From Hawksworthiomyces lignivorus (taxonomy: Eukaryota; Ascomycota; Sordariomycetes; Ophiostomatales; Ophiostomataceae), in assembly GCA_002917075.1 (NCBI GenBank), contig NTMA01000027.1:124001-188000 (forward strand): a DNA stretch of 64,000 nt, in the 5' to 3' direction. The notes under the pieces are model-generated. The model searched no databases and was not told where the DNA came from. It saw nothing but the letters and a program-made list of their open reading frames with translations. Made by a program: the position numbers and the translations under genes. Of this stretch, positions 10,634 through 23,288 are shown piece after piece. Every line of letters starts with the position of its first letter. The first letter of the stretch is position 1.

Positions 10634-12742
10634 ATGAGTTCGCAACCGCCATCGCAGCCGACGTCCGGTCTAGGGAGAGCCAGGTCCTTGCGTAGACCCC
10701 AAGCTGGTCCGTCTCTTTCGGCTGCTGTTGGAGGAGGTGGAGGAGCAGCGAGTGGGACAATAGCGCCAGCTACGGCTAGTAATGGAACCTCGTCCTTTGC
10801 CTTTCCAGCGCGCGGCGGATCGCCGAGCCGCCTGCCTGTGAAGCCGCCAGGAGGAGCGACCGGCACGCGACCAACCGCCCCAGCGATGTCGTCATCTGCC
10901 GCCTCAGCAAATGGAGCGACAGCAGCAGCGACAGGAGGCTCGAGAACACGTGCGGCAACATCGTCGTCGGGAAGCGTCTTTAGCCGACTGCGGCGGCCGA
11001 CGGCGGGCGCGGCGACTGCCTCTACCACAAGCGGCGACGCGACCACAACGAAGAAGGCATCCACAACGGTCTCGAAGCCGCCCTCTGCGTCGCGGACTAA
11101 CCTGCTGACATCCGCGGCCTCTGTATCCAGAGCGGCTCCCGGTCCGATGCGACGGCCCACCTCATCTGGTGGGCTGCCGCCAACTGCTGTGACAGCTGGC
11201 CTCACAGGCCTCGGCGCTGGCCGAAGCCGCATGCCTGCGGCGCCACCAGGGAGCCCGGCGCGTGCGGGCCACGCTCGCACGCGGTCGACGACATCGGTAG
11301 TGACGAGCTCAGCCACTTCGCTCACCGCTGCCACCGTGCTGCGCCCGCCGTCAGCGTCGGCGCGCCCGTCGTCGGCGCAGTCCTCGTCGGCCGGCAGCAG
11401 CAGCACCGGCGCGGCCAGCAGCCGTCCGCCGACGCGGGGCGGCACGACCACAGCGTCCACGACTACCACTACGGCAGCCACGTCTGCCGCGGCCAAGGCG
11501 GCTCCGTCGCACCGGCGGCAGCAGTCAGCCGCCGCCGCGCGGCTCGAAGAGCGCAGGACACATCACGCCGGCGGCGGCGGCGGCAGCAGCAGCAGCAGCA
11601 GCCACAACACGACCGCTGCCACTACCGCCGCTGCCGCACGCCCCGCTTTTACGACCCTGCAGCAGCACTACTCGCCGGCGAAGAACCTGGCGCCCAAGCC
11701 GCGGATGGCGGCGATCCTGGCGGGCCCGCCGGCGTCGCCGTCCAAGGCGCCGGCCAACGTGGCGCTGGCAGCCGAGACGACGCGCCTGCAGACGGCGCTG
11801 CTGCAGCTGCACCTGCTGCACCGCGACGCGGCCGAGACCAGCGCCGCCTGGCACGCGTCGGCGCGCCGCGCGCTGGTCGAGGGCCGCCTGGCGGCGCTGG
11901 CGGCCGACCACGCGGCGCTGGCGCGGCACGTCGCGCTGCGGGCGGAGCGCGTCAATGCGGCGGCCCTGCAGCGGTGGGGAGAAGAGGCGGCGGCGGCAGC
12001 GCAGCGGGCGGGCGACGAAGACGCCCCGCGGACGCTCGAGGAGCGCATACAGGCACTCGACGGCGTGCTGTCGGGGGTGTGGGCGCTCGCTGGGGACGCC
12101 GGTGGCAGCGGCAGCGGCAACAGCAGCGGTGCTGGCGGCGGCAGCAGCGGCGACGGGTCTCTGTCGTCTTCGTCGCCCTACACCCGCCTGGTGCGCCGGT
12201 TCGAGCGCTGGGCCCAGCGCACCGCCGCCCTGGTGGAGGCGCGGCAGCGCGTCGAGAGCCTGGACGACCTGGACGATGATGAGGACGAAGACGGCGGGCT
12301 GCATCTCCTGGCCGCCGCCGAGGGGGCAGAGACCCTGCTCGACGCCGCGTGGCACGAGGAATGCGCCCGCCTGGCGCGGCGGCTCGAGGGGTGGCAGCAG
12401 CAGCTGCGGACACTGGGCGCTGCCGACGAGGCAGAAGAGCTCGACGATGCTGGCGAGGCCGGCAGCGACGACAGCGGCAGCGTCCAGCCCGCGTCCAGCC
12501 TCGGCCGCATCCTGGCCGGCTGCCGCAGCCTCGTGGACGGCATGCTGGCGGAGCTGCGCATGATGCGGCAGCTCGAGAGCGACGCCGCCGAGCAGGAGCT
12601 GGCGTGGATCCGGCGCATGAATGAGTCGGCAGGTGTGGGGATCGGCGGCGGCAGCGGCGGTGGCATGGATGACAAGTACGCGGAATACGGCAGGAGCGCA
12701 GACCGACCTGCGCGGGCAGGGGCGATCTGGCGGGTGATGTGA
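10634..12742 (+). CDS. Conserved-type fungal protein: disordered N-terminus, helical C-terminus
   Basis: A 702-aa product when begun at ATG 10634 (MSSQPPSQPTSGLG). The frame stays open upstream but without another ATG, so this start is preferred. Residues 1-330 are Ser/Ala/Thr/Gly/Arg-rich with basic patches (ARSLRRPQ, SRLRRPTA), as in many microtubule- or DNA-associated proteins. A more conserved-looking block follows: SPAKNLAPKPRMAAILAGPP and SPSKAPANVALAAETTRLQT, then long amphipathic helices (LLQLHLLHRDAAETSAAWH; LVRRFERWAQRTAALVEARQ) interrupted by Gly/Ser and acidic loops. It has no signal peptide and no TM segment. Two SP[AS]K motifs are possible CDK/MAPK sites. The GC-rich, Ala-heavy composition makes the opposite strand open too, but protein-like amphipathic periodicity supports this frame. 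A spindle or septum role is only a guess; function unknown. Confidence 0.8.
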   Translation: MSSQPPSQPTSGLGRARSLRRPQAGPSLSAAVGGGGGAASGTIAPATASNGTSSFAFPARGGSPSRLPVKPPGGATGTRPTAPAMSSSAASANGATAAATGGSRTRAATSSSGSVFSRLRRPTAGAATASTTSGDATTTKKASTTVSKPPSASRTNLLTSAASVSRAAPGPMRRPTSSGGLPPTAVTAGLTGLGAGRSRMPAAPPGSPARAGHARTRSTTSVVTSSATSLTAATVLRPPSASARPSSAQSSSAGSSSTGAASSRPPTRGGTTTASTTTTTAATSAAAKAAPSHRRQQSAAAARLEERRTHHAGGGGGSSSSSSHNTTAATTAAAARPAFTTLQQHYSPAKNLAPKPRMAAILAGPPASPSKAPANVALAAETTRLQTALLQLHLLHRDAAETSAAWHASARRALVEGRLAALAADHAALARHVALRAERVNAAALQRWGEEAAAAAQRAGDEDAPRTLEERIQALDGVLSGVWALAGDAGGSGSGNSSGAGGGSSGDGSLSSSSPYTRLVRRFERWAQRTAALVEARQRVESLDDLDDDEDEDGGLHLLAAAEGAETLLDAAWHEECARLARRLEGWQQQLRTLGAADEAEELDDAGEAGSDDSGSVQPASSLGRILAGCRSLVDGMLAELRMMRQLESDAAEQELAWIRRMNESAGVGIGGGSGGGMDDKYAEYGRSADRPARAGAIWRVM

Positions 12743-12991
12743 GGCACGTGAGACACAAATGACGACGCGATGCGCTGGGTGGTGGTTGAATAGCTGGACG
12801 TAGTTTTTTTTTCTTTTTTCTATTTTTAATTCTCGTGAAGCTTATGAGTTAGAAGCGAAACATATGATACCATAGCAAAAATTGGTTCCTTTCCTAATAA
12901 AGATTTCAAAAATACTCAGAAAAAAATTACAACTTGACTAATATCGAACGAGCTCATTATCATCAGTCGTAGATCATAGACATGTCACTTC

Positions 12992-14286
12992 CTACTCCAT
13001 CTGAGCTTCAGGAGCCTGCATGAAAAACTTGGTCTGCAGATACTGCAAAACATTTTGAGCTAGCTTATCCTTAGCTGCTTTTTTTGTAAAGATGTTGTCC
13101 ACCACGCCAACACCCTCTGGAAGTGTGATCGCGTTTGGCCTGCCCTTTGACGTGGGGAACTCGACATAGCCCTTGAACAGCGCTAAGCTCTCGTCGTTGT
13201 TCTTTGAGATCTCATACTTGGGTACGCCAAATTTGAACATCTGACAGAACAAAGCCAGTTGTTCGGCATTGGATGCTTCTTCATAGTCTCCGTCGCCATC
13301 GCGGGCAGAGCGGTTCCCTTGGTTCTGGACGGGTCTGCGGGGTGAATTGGCTGGACCAGCCGCGCCGTTTTCGCCGTTCGCATCATTTGTGCGGCTGCCG
13401 GCCGCACGCGTGGCGTGAGATAACCATGTCGCAATGGATTGGACCGACTCAGTCGGTGACGATGAGTCGTGTCCTTGCAGCGCCGGTGACCACTGTGGCT
13501 GCTGCGCATTGTGGGAGGAGGTGCTTTGTGTCTTGAGACGCTTGGGCGAATTGGGTGTTGGCGGCGTTCTCTCAGCTTCCGTTTGGACAGGAGGAGCCGG
13601 TGTCGGTTGCAGCGGCCGAGGAATGGCGCTGGCGCTGAACTTTGGAACATGGCCGATGATGCTGCGGTCACTAGCTCCAGCCGGCTGTACCCGGTCCTTC
13701 TTGCTGAACGCAACGGTGACGCCGTCTGACGGCATGAGGTGCTGGCTCATCAGCCACAGAACGGCGCAGCGTGCTGCGTGTTTCTTTGCATCCTTCTTTC
13801 TGGAGAAGACGCTGTCCTCTGGGTTATCCTCGTCGACGCTTGGAAACCACATATCTGGAGCCTCCCTTGGCAGCCTGCAGCGGAACCGCCAGCGCGTGAT
13901 TTTCCCGTCGCCAGATAAGACGGGCTCTTCTTTGAAGTCGGGGACTCCGTGACTGCTCGCGTGAGCCGCGTCGTAGCCTAGGAGATGCTTAGCACTACAG
14001 GACAAGGTGGCTGAAGAAGAAGCGAAAGAATAATAGTAATGATAATAATAAAAGAGATATACTGCTTACGCATAAGCAAACTAATCCAGTCTATATTAGC
14101 TGCGTCGCCGGCAAACTTCGTCGAGAGTTGGACAGGTGATGGCACAAAAAGAGCTAGGGCCACCCGCTGCGCTTCTGTTAAGGGCGCAGGTTTACCTTCT
14201 CGCCGCTCGTATTCCTCCTGCTCTGCGATCCATGCTCTCAACGGCGCGTACGACACATACTGCGGTGCTACGACGTGGCCAGACAT
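12992..14286 (-). CDS. Two-dsRBD-like protein
   Basis: Inferred exons on the minus strand are 14286-14070 and 14010-12992, separated by a 59-bp intron (GTAAGC ... TTCTTCAG), giving 411 aa. No catalytic domain is visible, so the predicted role is binding double-stranded or structured RNA. The first dsRBD-like block (about residues 62-150) runs from IDWISLLM through PDFKEEPVLSGDGKITRWRF to a KKDAKKHAARCAVLWL helix, the typical C-terminal dsRBD helix with KKxAKxxAA. A second, more divergent block near the C-terminus has PKYEISKNNDESLALFKGYV followed by FTKKAAKDKLAQNVLQYL. The linker between them is Ser/Pro/Asn-rich and disordered. The gene converges tail to tail with the 10634 gene, 249 bp apart. 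Possibly a silencing cofactor or a fungal-specific dsRBD protein; I do not recognise an orthologue by name. Confidence 0.82.
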
Positions 14287-15230
14287 GGTTCACGCCAGAA
14301 GACTTGACAGTTGTGGGCGGAGAGATGAAAGAGGAGAGTGACTCTGATATAAACAAGTAGTCGTCGCTCACAAATATCCAAATTCCTGCAGCTCGCCTTG
14401 TCGGTACACCAACTCCAATACTGAGACACCAGGGATCGGTATGCCGGCCGTTCTAAAAGGAAACTTAGAGTGGGTGTAGACAAACGGAGCCCGACAAAAA
14501 TCTGGCACTGCTCCACCACACAGCAGAGAAGCAGAGCAGTTCCCGTGTACAGACTCCGTGATACGTTTAAAGCAATACGGAAACAAGCTGTCTATGTGAC
14601 AACCACAATAAAAAAAAGGCAGGCTGATAGTGAATGGCAGAAAGCAGTCGAGCAATATCAACTGTGCCTCAATTGTTCAAGATGGGCAAGAACAAAGCAA
14701 CTGCGTGACCTATTAAACGACAGGGTCAGGAGGGGAAGGGGCCTTTCACGGTCGCAGCAGCCGCTTCTTCTTGATTCGTTTCTTTTCCTCCTTCCCCTCC
14801 ATGCAGCAGGCGGTTGGGAGAGGCCGGCAAGGCTGCGTAGACTTGACAACCAACGCCGAGGCGTAACACGTGCCGGTCGTACAATACTTGCCCAAGCAAG
14901 GTGTTTTCATCCGCGCCCCAACACTTGCCAGCTTTGAATAGAAGCAGCTTCGCGCCAAATGGTAGGATCACGTGAGACTAACACGCTGGCTCTCGACGGG
15001 AGATCGTTTAATGCTTCATTGATCTCGCTCGCTTCCGTCGACGCTTTTGTTGGTTCCAACAGCGTTTAAGAATTGTGGTTCTCGACAGGCACGCAAATAG
15101 ATTTTGTCTCTTCCGTCGATCTGTGCATGTCATAGACTACTCTTCCTCTTGCTTATTTGGTTTTTCGTGTTTCAGACAAGATGGTCCTTTTTTTCTTGTC
15201 GCTGTTTGATTACTTTATTTTTATGATCTG

Positions 15231-15266
15231 TTTGATTTGTTCGATTTGTTCGATTTGTTCGATTTT
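15231..15266. repeat. Short tandem repeat, TTCGATTTG unit
   Basis: About three and a half copies of a 9-bp unit (TTTGATTTG variant first, then TTCGATTTG twice and TTCGATTTT). Intergenic minisatellite-like sequence with no coding potential. Confidence 0.85.
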
Positions 15267-16312
15267 TTGAGGAGCAAAGGGTGCTCGCGGCGCTACGGCG
15301 TCCGCTTGTGATTGGCTACAACCTTGCAGTTCTACGTTTATACACGTACAAGCGAGCAGGGGCGATGGCACTCACTCAGCAGCAGAGCGATGCCCACTCG
15401 GGCTGACCCAGCAAAATGTGGAAAAGGACGACACTTGAAATCTAGCTAAGCGTAGGCACGTAAGCCTAGCTTGCGCCAAGTTGGAAATTCTAGGCGTTGC
15501 TGAAAAATACAGAATCGAGCGGTCGGTGAAGGCACTCCGCAATACGGAATGAGCTTCAGCATGCAGAAAAAAAGTCGGAGCCATGCGAGGTCGCTTTGTA
15601 AAGCAACGAAAGAGAGGGAGGGGAGTGGGAACACCTGTGTGCCTCGAGACGTCGACGCTCCAATCTTAGCAGCCCCTTTGTACACTCTGTTTTGTCTGCC
15701 GATGTGTATGGTGTTTTCATCATTTTCTCACTCTCAAATGTGTCTTACGCTCCTCGTAATTGTCAGAGAGCTTGGCGCGCGGGTTTCTGTGTTCATGTGT
15801 CTGCACACATGTACGGCGCAGTGTGCATGTTTTGCCTTTTGCCGCCAGCCAGTCAGATGTCTCTACCCGGCTTTTGTTGCTCTCCCGACTCCTTTATTCC
15901 CTCGCCCCTTTGCCTTCATGTTCCTTCCTTTATTCTCTGCGGTGTGGCATATTCTCTCTCAGCGCTAGAGGCAAACAGCCGTTTTGTCGCATACTGCAAT
16001 TTTTCCACACTCTCCCCCTTCCCCCGGCTTGGATATTGCGATTCTCAGCTTAGCAGCTGCTGTTATCGCGTCTTTGTTTGTGTACCGTTTTGCCAATATT
16101 TTTTTTTTTTTTTCTATTTTCAATCTTTTGTTTTCTTTGTTGTTTGTGACACGTCTGGAGCGTTCAATGTCGACCTCCGACTTGTCAAATTGCTGTTTGC
16201 CAGATTTTGATCTGCTGGACCTCTCTGCTTGCAGCCTACTTCTCGTATATGCAACTGGTGCTAAAGAATTTTGAATTCGAGACCGTTCTTCGTCGACTGT
16301 ATGGTGTGTACG

Positions 16313-16336
16313 TCGTACGTGCGACTGCACGTACGA
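16313..16336. repeat. Hairpin, 10-bp arms with 4-nt loop
   Basis: TCGTACGTGC (16313-16322), loop GACT, GCACGTACGA (16327-16336). The arms are perfect reverse complements. Immediately right is GTACGAGTAC, the same word found in the inverted repeat at 3779-3826. Confidence 0.88.
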
Positions 16337-18859
16337 GTACTATGCCTTATCCTGTGGACCTACAGAAGAGGCGGCACTGTTCTTAGCAGCGCGACAGTGT
16401 TACAGCAGCAATTGCTCCACTGGCTCCGGCGCTGCCTTCATCCCGACCAGCTAGACGGGTCTCCCAAACGAGGCTGTGCTTACAAGGTCTTGTTTGACTA
16501 CCTGCCTGCCTGACCTAGACCTGTCTGGCCTTACAGAGTGCTGACCTGAGCTGTGTCCCTCTGTCCTCAGTGCTGGTAACATACCTTGTTCTCCGTAGTC
16601 GTACATATGTATCCCGTAGGCTTAGTTGTCTCCATAATTAGCAGTTCCCCATAGTTGGGTAGTAGCAGTGGAGGTGTGCTTATCAACAAGGCCCCCAGGC
16701 GTCGTCCGTGAGAGATCCCTTTCATTCTCTGGGAGCGACTACTGCCTGACACCGCTGCTATTCAAGCCCCCCTCCTTCCCCTTCCCTTCCTTCTGCTCCT
16801 TCCCCTCCTTGTGCCCTCCTTGTGGTCCCCCCTTCCCTCTTTCCTTCGAAACAACAAATCTGTGGTAGAGGCTTCTAGTTCCAAGGATTTTTTCACCCCT
16901 TTCCCCTCCTTCTCCCTCCTTCCCTCTCATTTCCTCTCTTTCCTCACCTTTCTTTTCTGCACCTTCCCCCCTCCGCAAAGCGACCAAAAAAAATTCGGAA
17001 CAGGAAAAGGGGAAAGAACTCGAGAGACCAAACCGAACAAGAACGCATACACGGCAACCCTTGCTCACATAAGAGTACTCAAATATACGCAGACTCGACG
17101 AAACAAAAAAAGAAAAAGGACACGAACCTTAAAATCTCAAACATTTTGCCCTCAAAAGAAAGCATTTGAAAAAAAGAAAGGATCAAAAAAAAAAAAAAAA
17201 AAAAAAAAGCGAAACCCGCATCTGAAAAGCTATTCCATCCGCGATCCGGCTGTTCCATTTGCCTATTCCACCCATATTTTTTCTGTTGTCATCATCCTCA
17301 CCACCACACGCGCTTCTCCTTTACCCATCCACACGGCGAATCTTCATTTCAATTCACCCAAAAGCATCCAAACCACGACGACACGATATCAAACTGTATG
17401 TACGTTCTTTTTCTTTTCTTTCTCTCTTTCTCTCTCTTCCATTCCGCCTCTTTTCTTCATTTCATCATCGCTGTTCACATACATCATCTTGCTCTTTCGT
17501 CCGCTTTTCCTCCCACCTAGCCCACCGTTGATCCTTTTTCTGCCTGCATCTTGCGGCCTCTTGCTTCACTCTACAAAATCCTTCTGATGTCTTCCGATCT
17601 GCGCGTCTGCAATCCGCTCTCTTGGCCATTCTCTCTTTACCCATCCAGCTCAGCTATTCTTTCTTTCCTTGCGCTTCATTCGCTGCACGCTTCATGCTTC
17701 TTTCCACTGCCAACGACACACATCCAGCCAAGAGTTTTCAATGCAAGAAGTATTAACAAGTACCAGAAAGGCGATAGATAAAGACAAAAAGCACACCGAA
17801 GACGAACTCATTCCACTTTGATCCGGACGAGCAACCTCAATAGACGAGAAAAGTAGTTTCTGTCAACGTTTCCGCTTCCTCTCCGCATTCCGACGACACC
17901 AAGGTACACACCGACTTCTCCCTTCTTTCCTTCGTTGCAATCTGTTATCCTCTGCCCTTATTCCATCACCTGTTTCGTCTCTTATCTGGCATACTGTCGA
18001 TTTTCGACAATATTGTAACCCATATTGTGTCTCTTCTTCAACGTTCTCTTTTCTTCATCTTGCCTATGACTTCTTAGCAAAGAGGTTTTTTTGCCCCCGT
18101 TTCCCTTCGCGCTGTTCAAATTTGCCTCCAAAGCTCTCATCGAAATTTCGTGCGGCTCACCGTACTTTTCCACTGCTGACACGACCCAAGAAAGGCATTC
18201 TCCCTCCTTGGCATTCTCCTTCGAAAAATCATAAACCAAAAGCGAATTGCAACAGACGACGAGCACATCATAGAAGCCTGCAAAAGCGACTTTCGACGAC
18301 TTTTTTTCACTGAATATATTGACGACCTCCAGCTGAACTTCATCTGGCGGAGAACCCATTGACGAAACATCCGAGACCAAACAGGATCTCAACTCTTGAC
18401 GACGCTCGCTGCTTCTGGCTGCGAATCCCCAGATCAACACACGACATTCTCTTTGGTAAGGGTTCTCCTTTGCTCTAGTGACATTTGACGCCTGTGATGG
18501 GACGGCTCCAAGATATACTGCAACATAATATATCTTCCTTTCGCCGTTTATTCTGCTGTCTGCTTGCATTTTCTTTCATCTCCACTAGTGTTTCGATCCT
18601 AACTCGCTTTCAATCAGGAGACAACAGTGCGCACCTCTTCTTCTATTTGGGAAAGGGTATTATTACTTTCGAAGCCCCCTTCTCTTCGATCCTCCCCTTC
18701 GACGCCCTCAAATCTTTCGAGCCCACTAAACAAGGAGAGCTCAAAGGTTTGCGGAGATCTGGACATTCCGAGGCACCGGTGCATAGTCGTAGCTTGCGCC
18801 TCTAATAACGAAAACAATACAAAAAAAAAGAGAAAACAGAAAAAGTGAATTAGCAAAAA

Positions 18860-20157
<1,298 letters not shown>

Positions 20158-21264
20158 ATTTGCTCCATACCACGCCCTATCTCCCCTTGCCGAGGCCAAT
20201 CCATGGACTTTCAATCCTTAGACCGTAGCTTCGATCTCGCCATCGACAACCCGGATCCAACTCGTCCAGTGTCCGCCTTGCCCTCCTGTGGTCTTACCTC
20301 CTCCCACCCTCTCGTGCTTGGCTACCACTCCGATCAGGCTTTGCCTACTCTCCGGCCGGTATGGTTCGTACGCTCTCGCCTTAGCGTGTCTGATCATACG
20401 ATTTTGCTTGCCTAGGGTTTCTTTCTTTTCCATTGTTTTTTTATGTTTCTGTATGAGTTTGCCGGCGGGTTGGAGTGGTAGATATGGGGATATGGTGTCC
20501 TTTTTTAACATACGGTTTTTGTTTCATTGTGTGGCTTATGTACATCTGGAATGGTCTTTCAACTGTCTGTGTTTTCCAACCAGACCTGTCTGTTCATCCC
20601 GCTAATTCAGAAGGCCTTTGGGAAATGCAAATGGCCATTTCCAACATGAAGTCAGTGCCCTTGCTTTGTTCTTTGTCTCGATTTGGATGCTCCTGGCGGG
20701 CTGATTGCTGGCCACTCTCTTGCCGCATATTCCACCGACTGTTTATGACTTGGCTTTGATTTTTCCGACGATGGATTTATGGATAACTGCAACCGAGGAA
20801 GCATTGCCTCTTAAGTATCTTGATGCGTACTCTACGACAGGGCGGCCTCGTGAGGATTTATTTTAACCCTGAGTGATTTGAGCGAGTTTGTAAACTGAAG
20901 GAGGAAATAATTTGACGGTAGGTTAGAAGGAGCTCGGAGAATATTTTGTCTCGCGCCTTTTTTGGACTTCTTCCAGTTTCTGCGGCGTAGTATCCCAGGG
21001 CGTCTAGGCCAAACTGTCGTCATTAGAGAGTGAAACTTGCAGAGATTGAAAGAGGCCTATTCCATTAATTTCCTGTCTAGTGTAAGTGCAGGACCAACTG
21101 AACGCCATTTGTCTTGTGTCTATTTAAATACATTGCGCAGCAGTCACATCGTAATATCCTGACTCTTGTTACTTCGTGTATCTGTTGACTGTTATTTCAT
21201 GTATGGTTGTTTACTGTCATATTTTCTTCTCTTTCAGTTTTACGAATATTTACTTTATTTATTT
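20158..21264. other. Intergenic region between convergent genes
   Basis: Probably the 3' UTRs of PP1 (plus) and the Rdx gene (minus). T-rich, no supported gene, no notable repeat. Confidence 0.6.
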
Positions 21265-21883
21265 TTATTGGCAATCTTCGCATACAGGAACGGATGAAGT
21301 ATTGTTTTGCGGATCTGGCCCGCCAGCTGTCGCAGCCGTCGTAGCGGGCACTTTCTGGCTGTGGCTGCCAGCTGTCCGGTCAACGTGACCCAGGTCTCGC
21401 CCCGGCTCCACCACGTCCCGTACGCGCCGCTTCAGTTCTTTTGTCTCAGGAAACCCGCCGTCGGTCTTGCGGTTCCAGAGGAGATGGCGCGCCGGCGCGG
21501 ATGAGGCAGAGCTGCCGGCGACCTCGATCGTCACTGTGAAGATGCCGCCCGTGCCTGGTTGCAGGGCGACCTCGCCGAGGGCCGGGCCGAAGGTAGATAG
21601 GAGCTCTTGGGCGTACTACGTCTCAAGTCAGAGGCAAGGTAAGAGTACGCAGACATAGGGAGGCAGGAAAAACACCTACATAGGCGGCCCGCAGCATCCA
21701 TTTGCACTACGCACGTTAGAAATATTCGTATCAGTTGCAATGCAGATATCTTCTTCTTTGATCTCCTACCTGTGTGCAGAACTGGATGGCAACGCGCGGC
21801 AGCCTGACCGGGGCAGTCACCTCGCTGCCGACGTCGGCCGGAGGCTGTCCTGCGGCAATTGTGTCTGGAGCTGTGGCGGCCAT
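21265..21883 (-). CDS. Selenoprotein W-like (Rdx family) thioredoxin-fold protein, Cys form
   Basis: Inferred exons on the minus strand are 21883-21770, 21706-21680 (27 nt) and 21615-21265, giving 163 aa. The Rdx family has a thioredoxin-like fold with an N-terminal CxxC or CxxU and is linked to thiol redox control; the fungal members are uncharacterised. Visible hallmarks are RVAIQFCTQCKWMLRAAYYA, with C36-T-Q-C39 where animal SelW has CxxU, then STFGPALGEVALQPGTGGIF and LWNRKTDGGFPETKELKRRV ending in RDLGHVDR. The 63- and 64-bp introns are phase 0. The first falls exactly between Q38 and C39, so the second active-site Cys opens a nine-codon micro-exon. The last roughly 30 residues are non-conserved and low-complexity. 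The start is the ATG at 21883, with a short disordered N-terminus. Predicted cytosolic, no signal peptide. Confidence 0.9.
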
Positions 21884-23288
21884 GGCGGGGTTGTGTGTTC
21901 TGAGATTTGGGGCTGTAGTGCATGCGGGAATGATGCCGGCAACGAATCGCAGAAGCAGAGATGAAAACGATTCGTTCGCTGATCTGTTTGAGCTAAACTT
22001 TCCTATCGGAGGAAAAGGACCGCCGGTATTGATGGTGATTTGCTGTAGCCGTTGGGCGGTGGCGTGAGTTGGCTAGCGGGTCTTGAACGACGGGACAATG
22101 AGGGGCTGCTGGGACCTTTTTTTTTTCTATTTTGCTCAATCGAAGCACAACGCTATAATAAGGTACGGCTTGGCGGTGCAGAAAATGGCTTTTAACGAGC
22201 TTACAAAGTAGAGAGAAAAGTACTTGCACGTTTCTCTAGGTTCGCCTTTCTTCTTGATTATTCCGGGGGGATCTTGCAGTGCATGTCTTTGCATGCGAGT
22301 TCACAGTCGTGCCAGCTGGTAACTTGTAGATAGGATTCACTTCACTTGCAAAAAAATAAAAGACTGCGAGAGCAGTAAATCGTTGAAAAAAAAAGGAAAG
22401 ATTTCTTTTCTAGACCAAAGTAATGGACGCGAACTGACTACAAGAAGTTCCCTAGAGGTATATATATAGCAGGTAAGGTAGACAAGGCAGCACGAAAAGC
22501 GGAAAATAGGAGACAAGAAATTGACGTTAAAAAAGAAAATACATCAGAGAGCCGTGGGGAAGCGACAAACCCAAGAAGGAAAAATGGAAGGAAATGATTG
22601 GGGGAATACAGGACAAGAGGAAATTAAGAGACAAGAGTGGCAGCCCCTCTTGAGAGCACGCTGGAGGGAATGGCGAGAATAATACACTAGAAGCCGAGAA
22701 GGACGAGAGTTTCGAGGCCGAAGAATGAATGACGCGAGGCCTTCTCGATTCTCTCTTCGAGACCGTGAACACCGAAGGACGAAGAGAACATGGTGAGGAA
22801 AGTGGGCCAAAAATAAAGCGATACCATAAATAAAACATGAAACGTGAAGAACGCAAAGGAGCAGACAAACGTCGCCTGCTGCCATCTGCTAGGAAAAGCC
22901 CTCTCTCCCCCCAAGTCCGACGTGCTCCTGACTTCCTTATTGAAAACTGTTTAGCTGTTCGTTGTTCGCACCACTCTCTCAGATTGCTCGGGCTGGTCTG
23001 ACATGGCAGTTCCATTTTGCGCCGGGTTGTGATTGTCGCTAGGATATTTATTTTGTTTAGGTTTTGTATATTGTGGATTTTTGAAATTTTATCATGTTGC
23101 CATGGGTCGTCATCATCACCGTCTCTGGGCCCATGTCCTCCGGTCTCTGCTTCGGCTTCAGCTTCGAGTAGAGAAAGTCGTAGCATTAGCAAAGATGGGG
23201 AAGGAAACTGGACTGTCGAAGGCCGCTTGTCTTTGTGCCAGGCTTCCGCTCTGCGACGTCCATATTTCGCGCTGGAAACATGATCACT
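21884..23288. other. Intergenic region
   Basis: Promoter side of the Rdx gene and 3' side of the G-gamma gene, both on the minus strand. Purine-rich on the plus strand from about 22500 to 22900. The frame 22527-23192 (minus) is low-complexity and not supported. Confidence 0.6.

Larger units (their letters stand above)
14287..18859. other. Long intergenic region with hairpin elements
   Basis: About 4.6 kb without a supported gene. T/C-rich blocks (about 16750-17000 and 17400-17720) and an A24 run (17185-17208) resemble promoter/leader sequence of PP1. It also holds a 9-bp-unit repeat (15231-15266), a copy of the GCACGTAAGCCTAG element (about 15455) and a tight hairpin (16313-16336). Long open frames such as 16811-17587 are low-complexity translations of pyrimidine tracts. 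Confidence 0.65.

Noticed and set aside
10612..11496. Long minus-strand frame opposite the 10634 gene
   Set aside because: Shadow produced by GC-rich, Ala/Ser-heavy coding on the plus strand; no domain and no fitting start context.
16811..17587. 258-codon plus-strand frame upstream of PP1
   Set aside because: Translation of pyrimidine tracts and a poly-A run; low-complexity Ser/Phe/Lys sequence without a domain.
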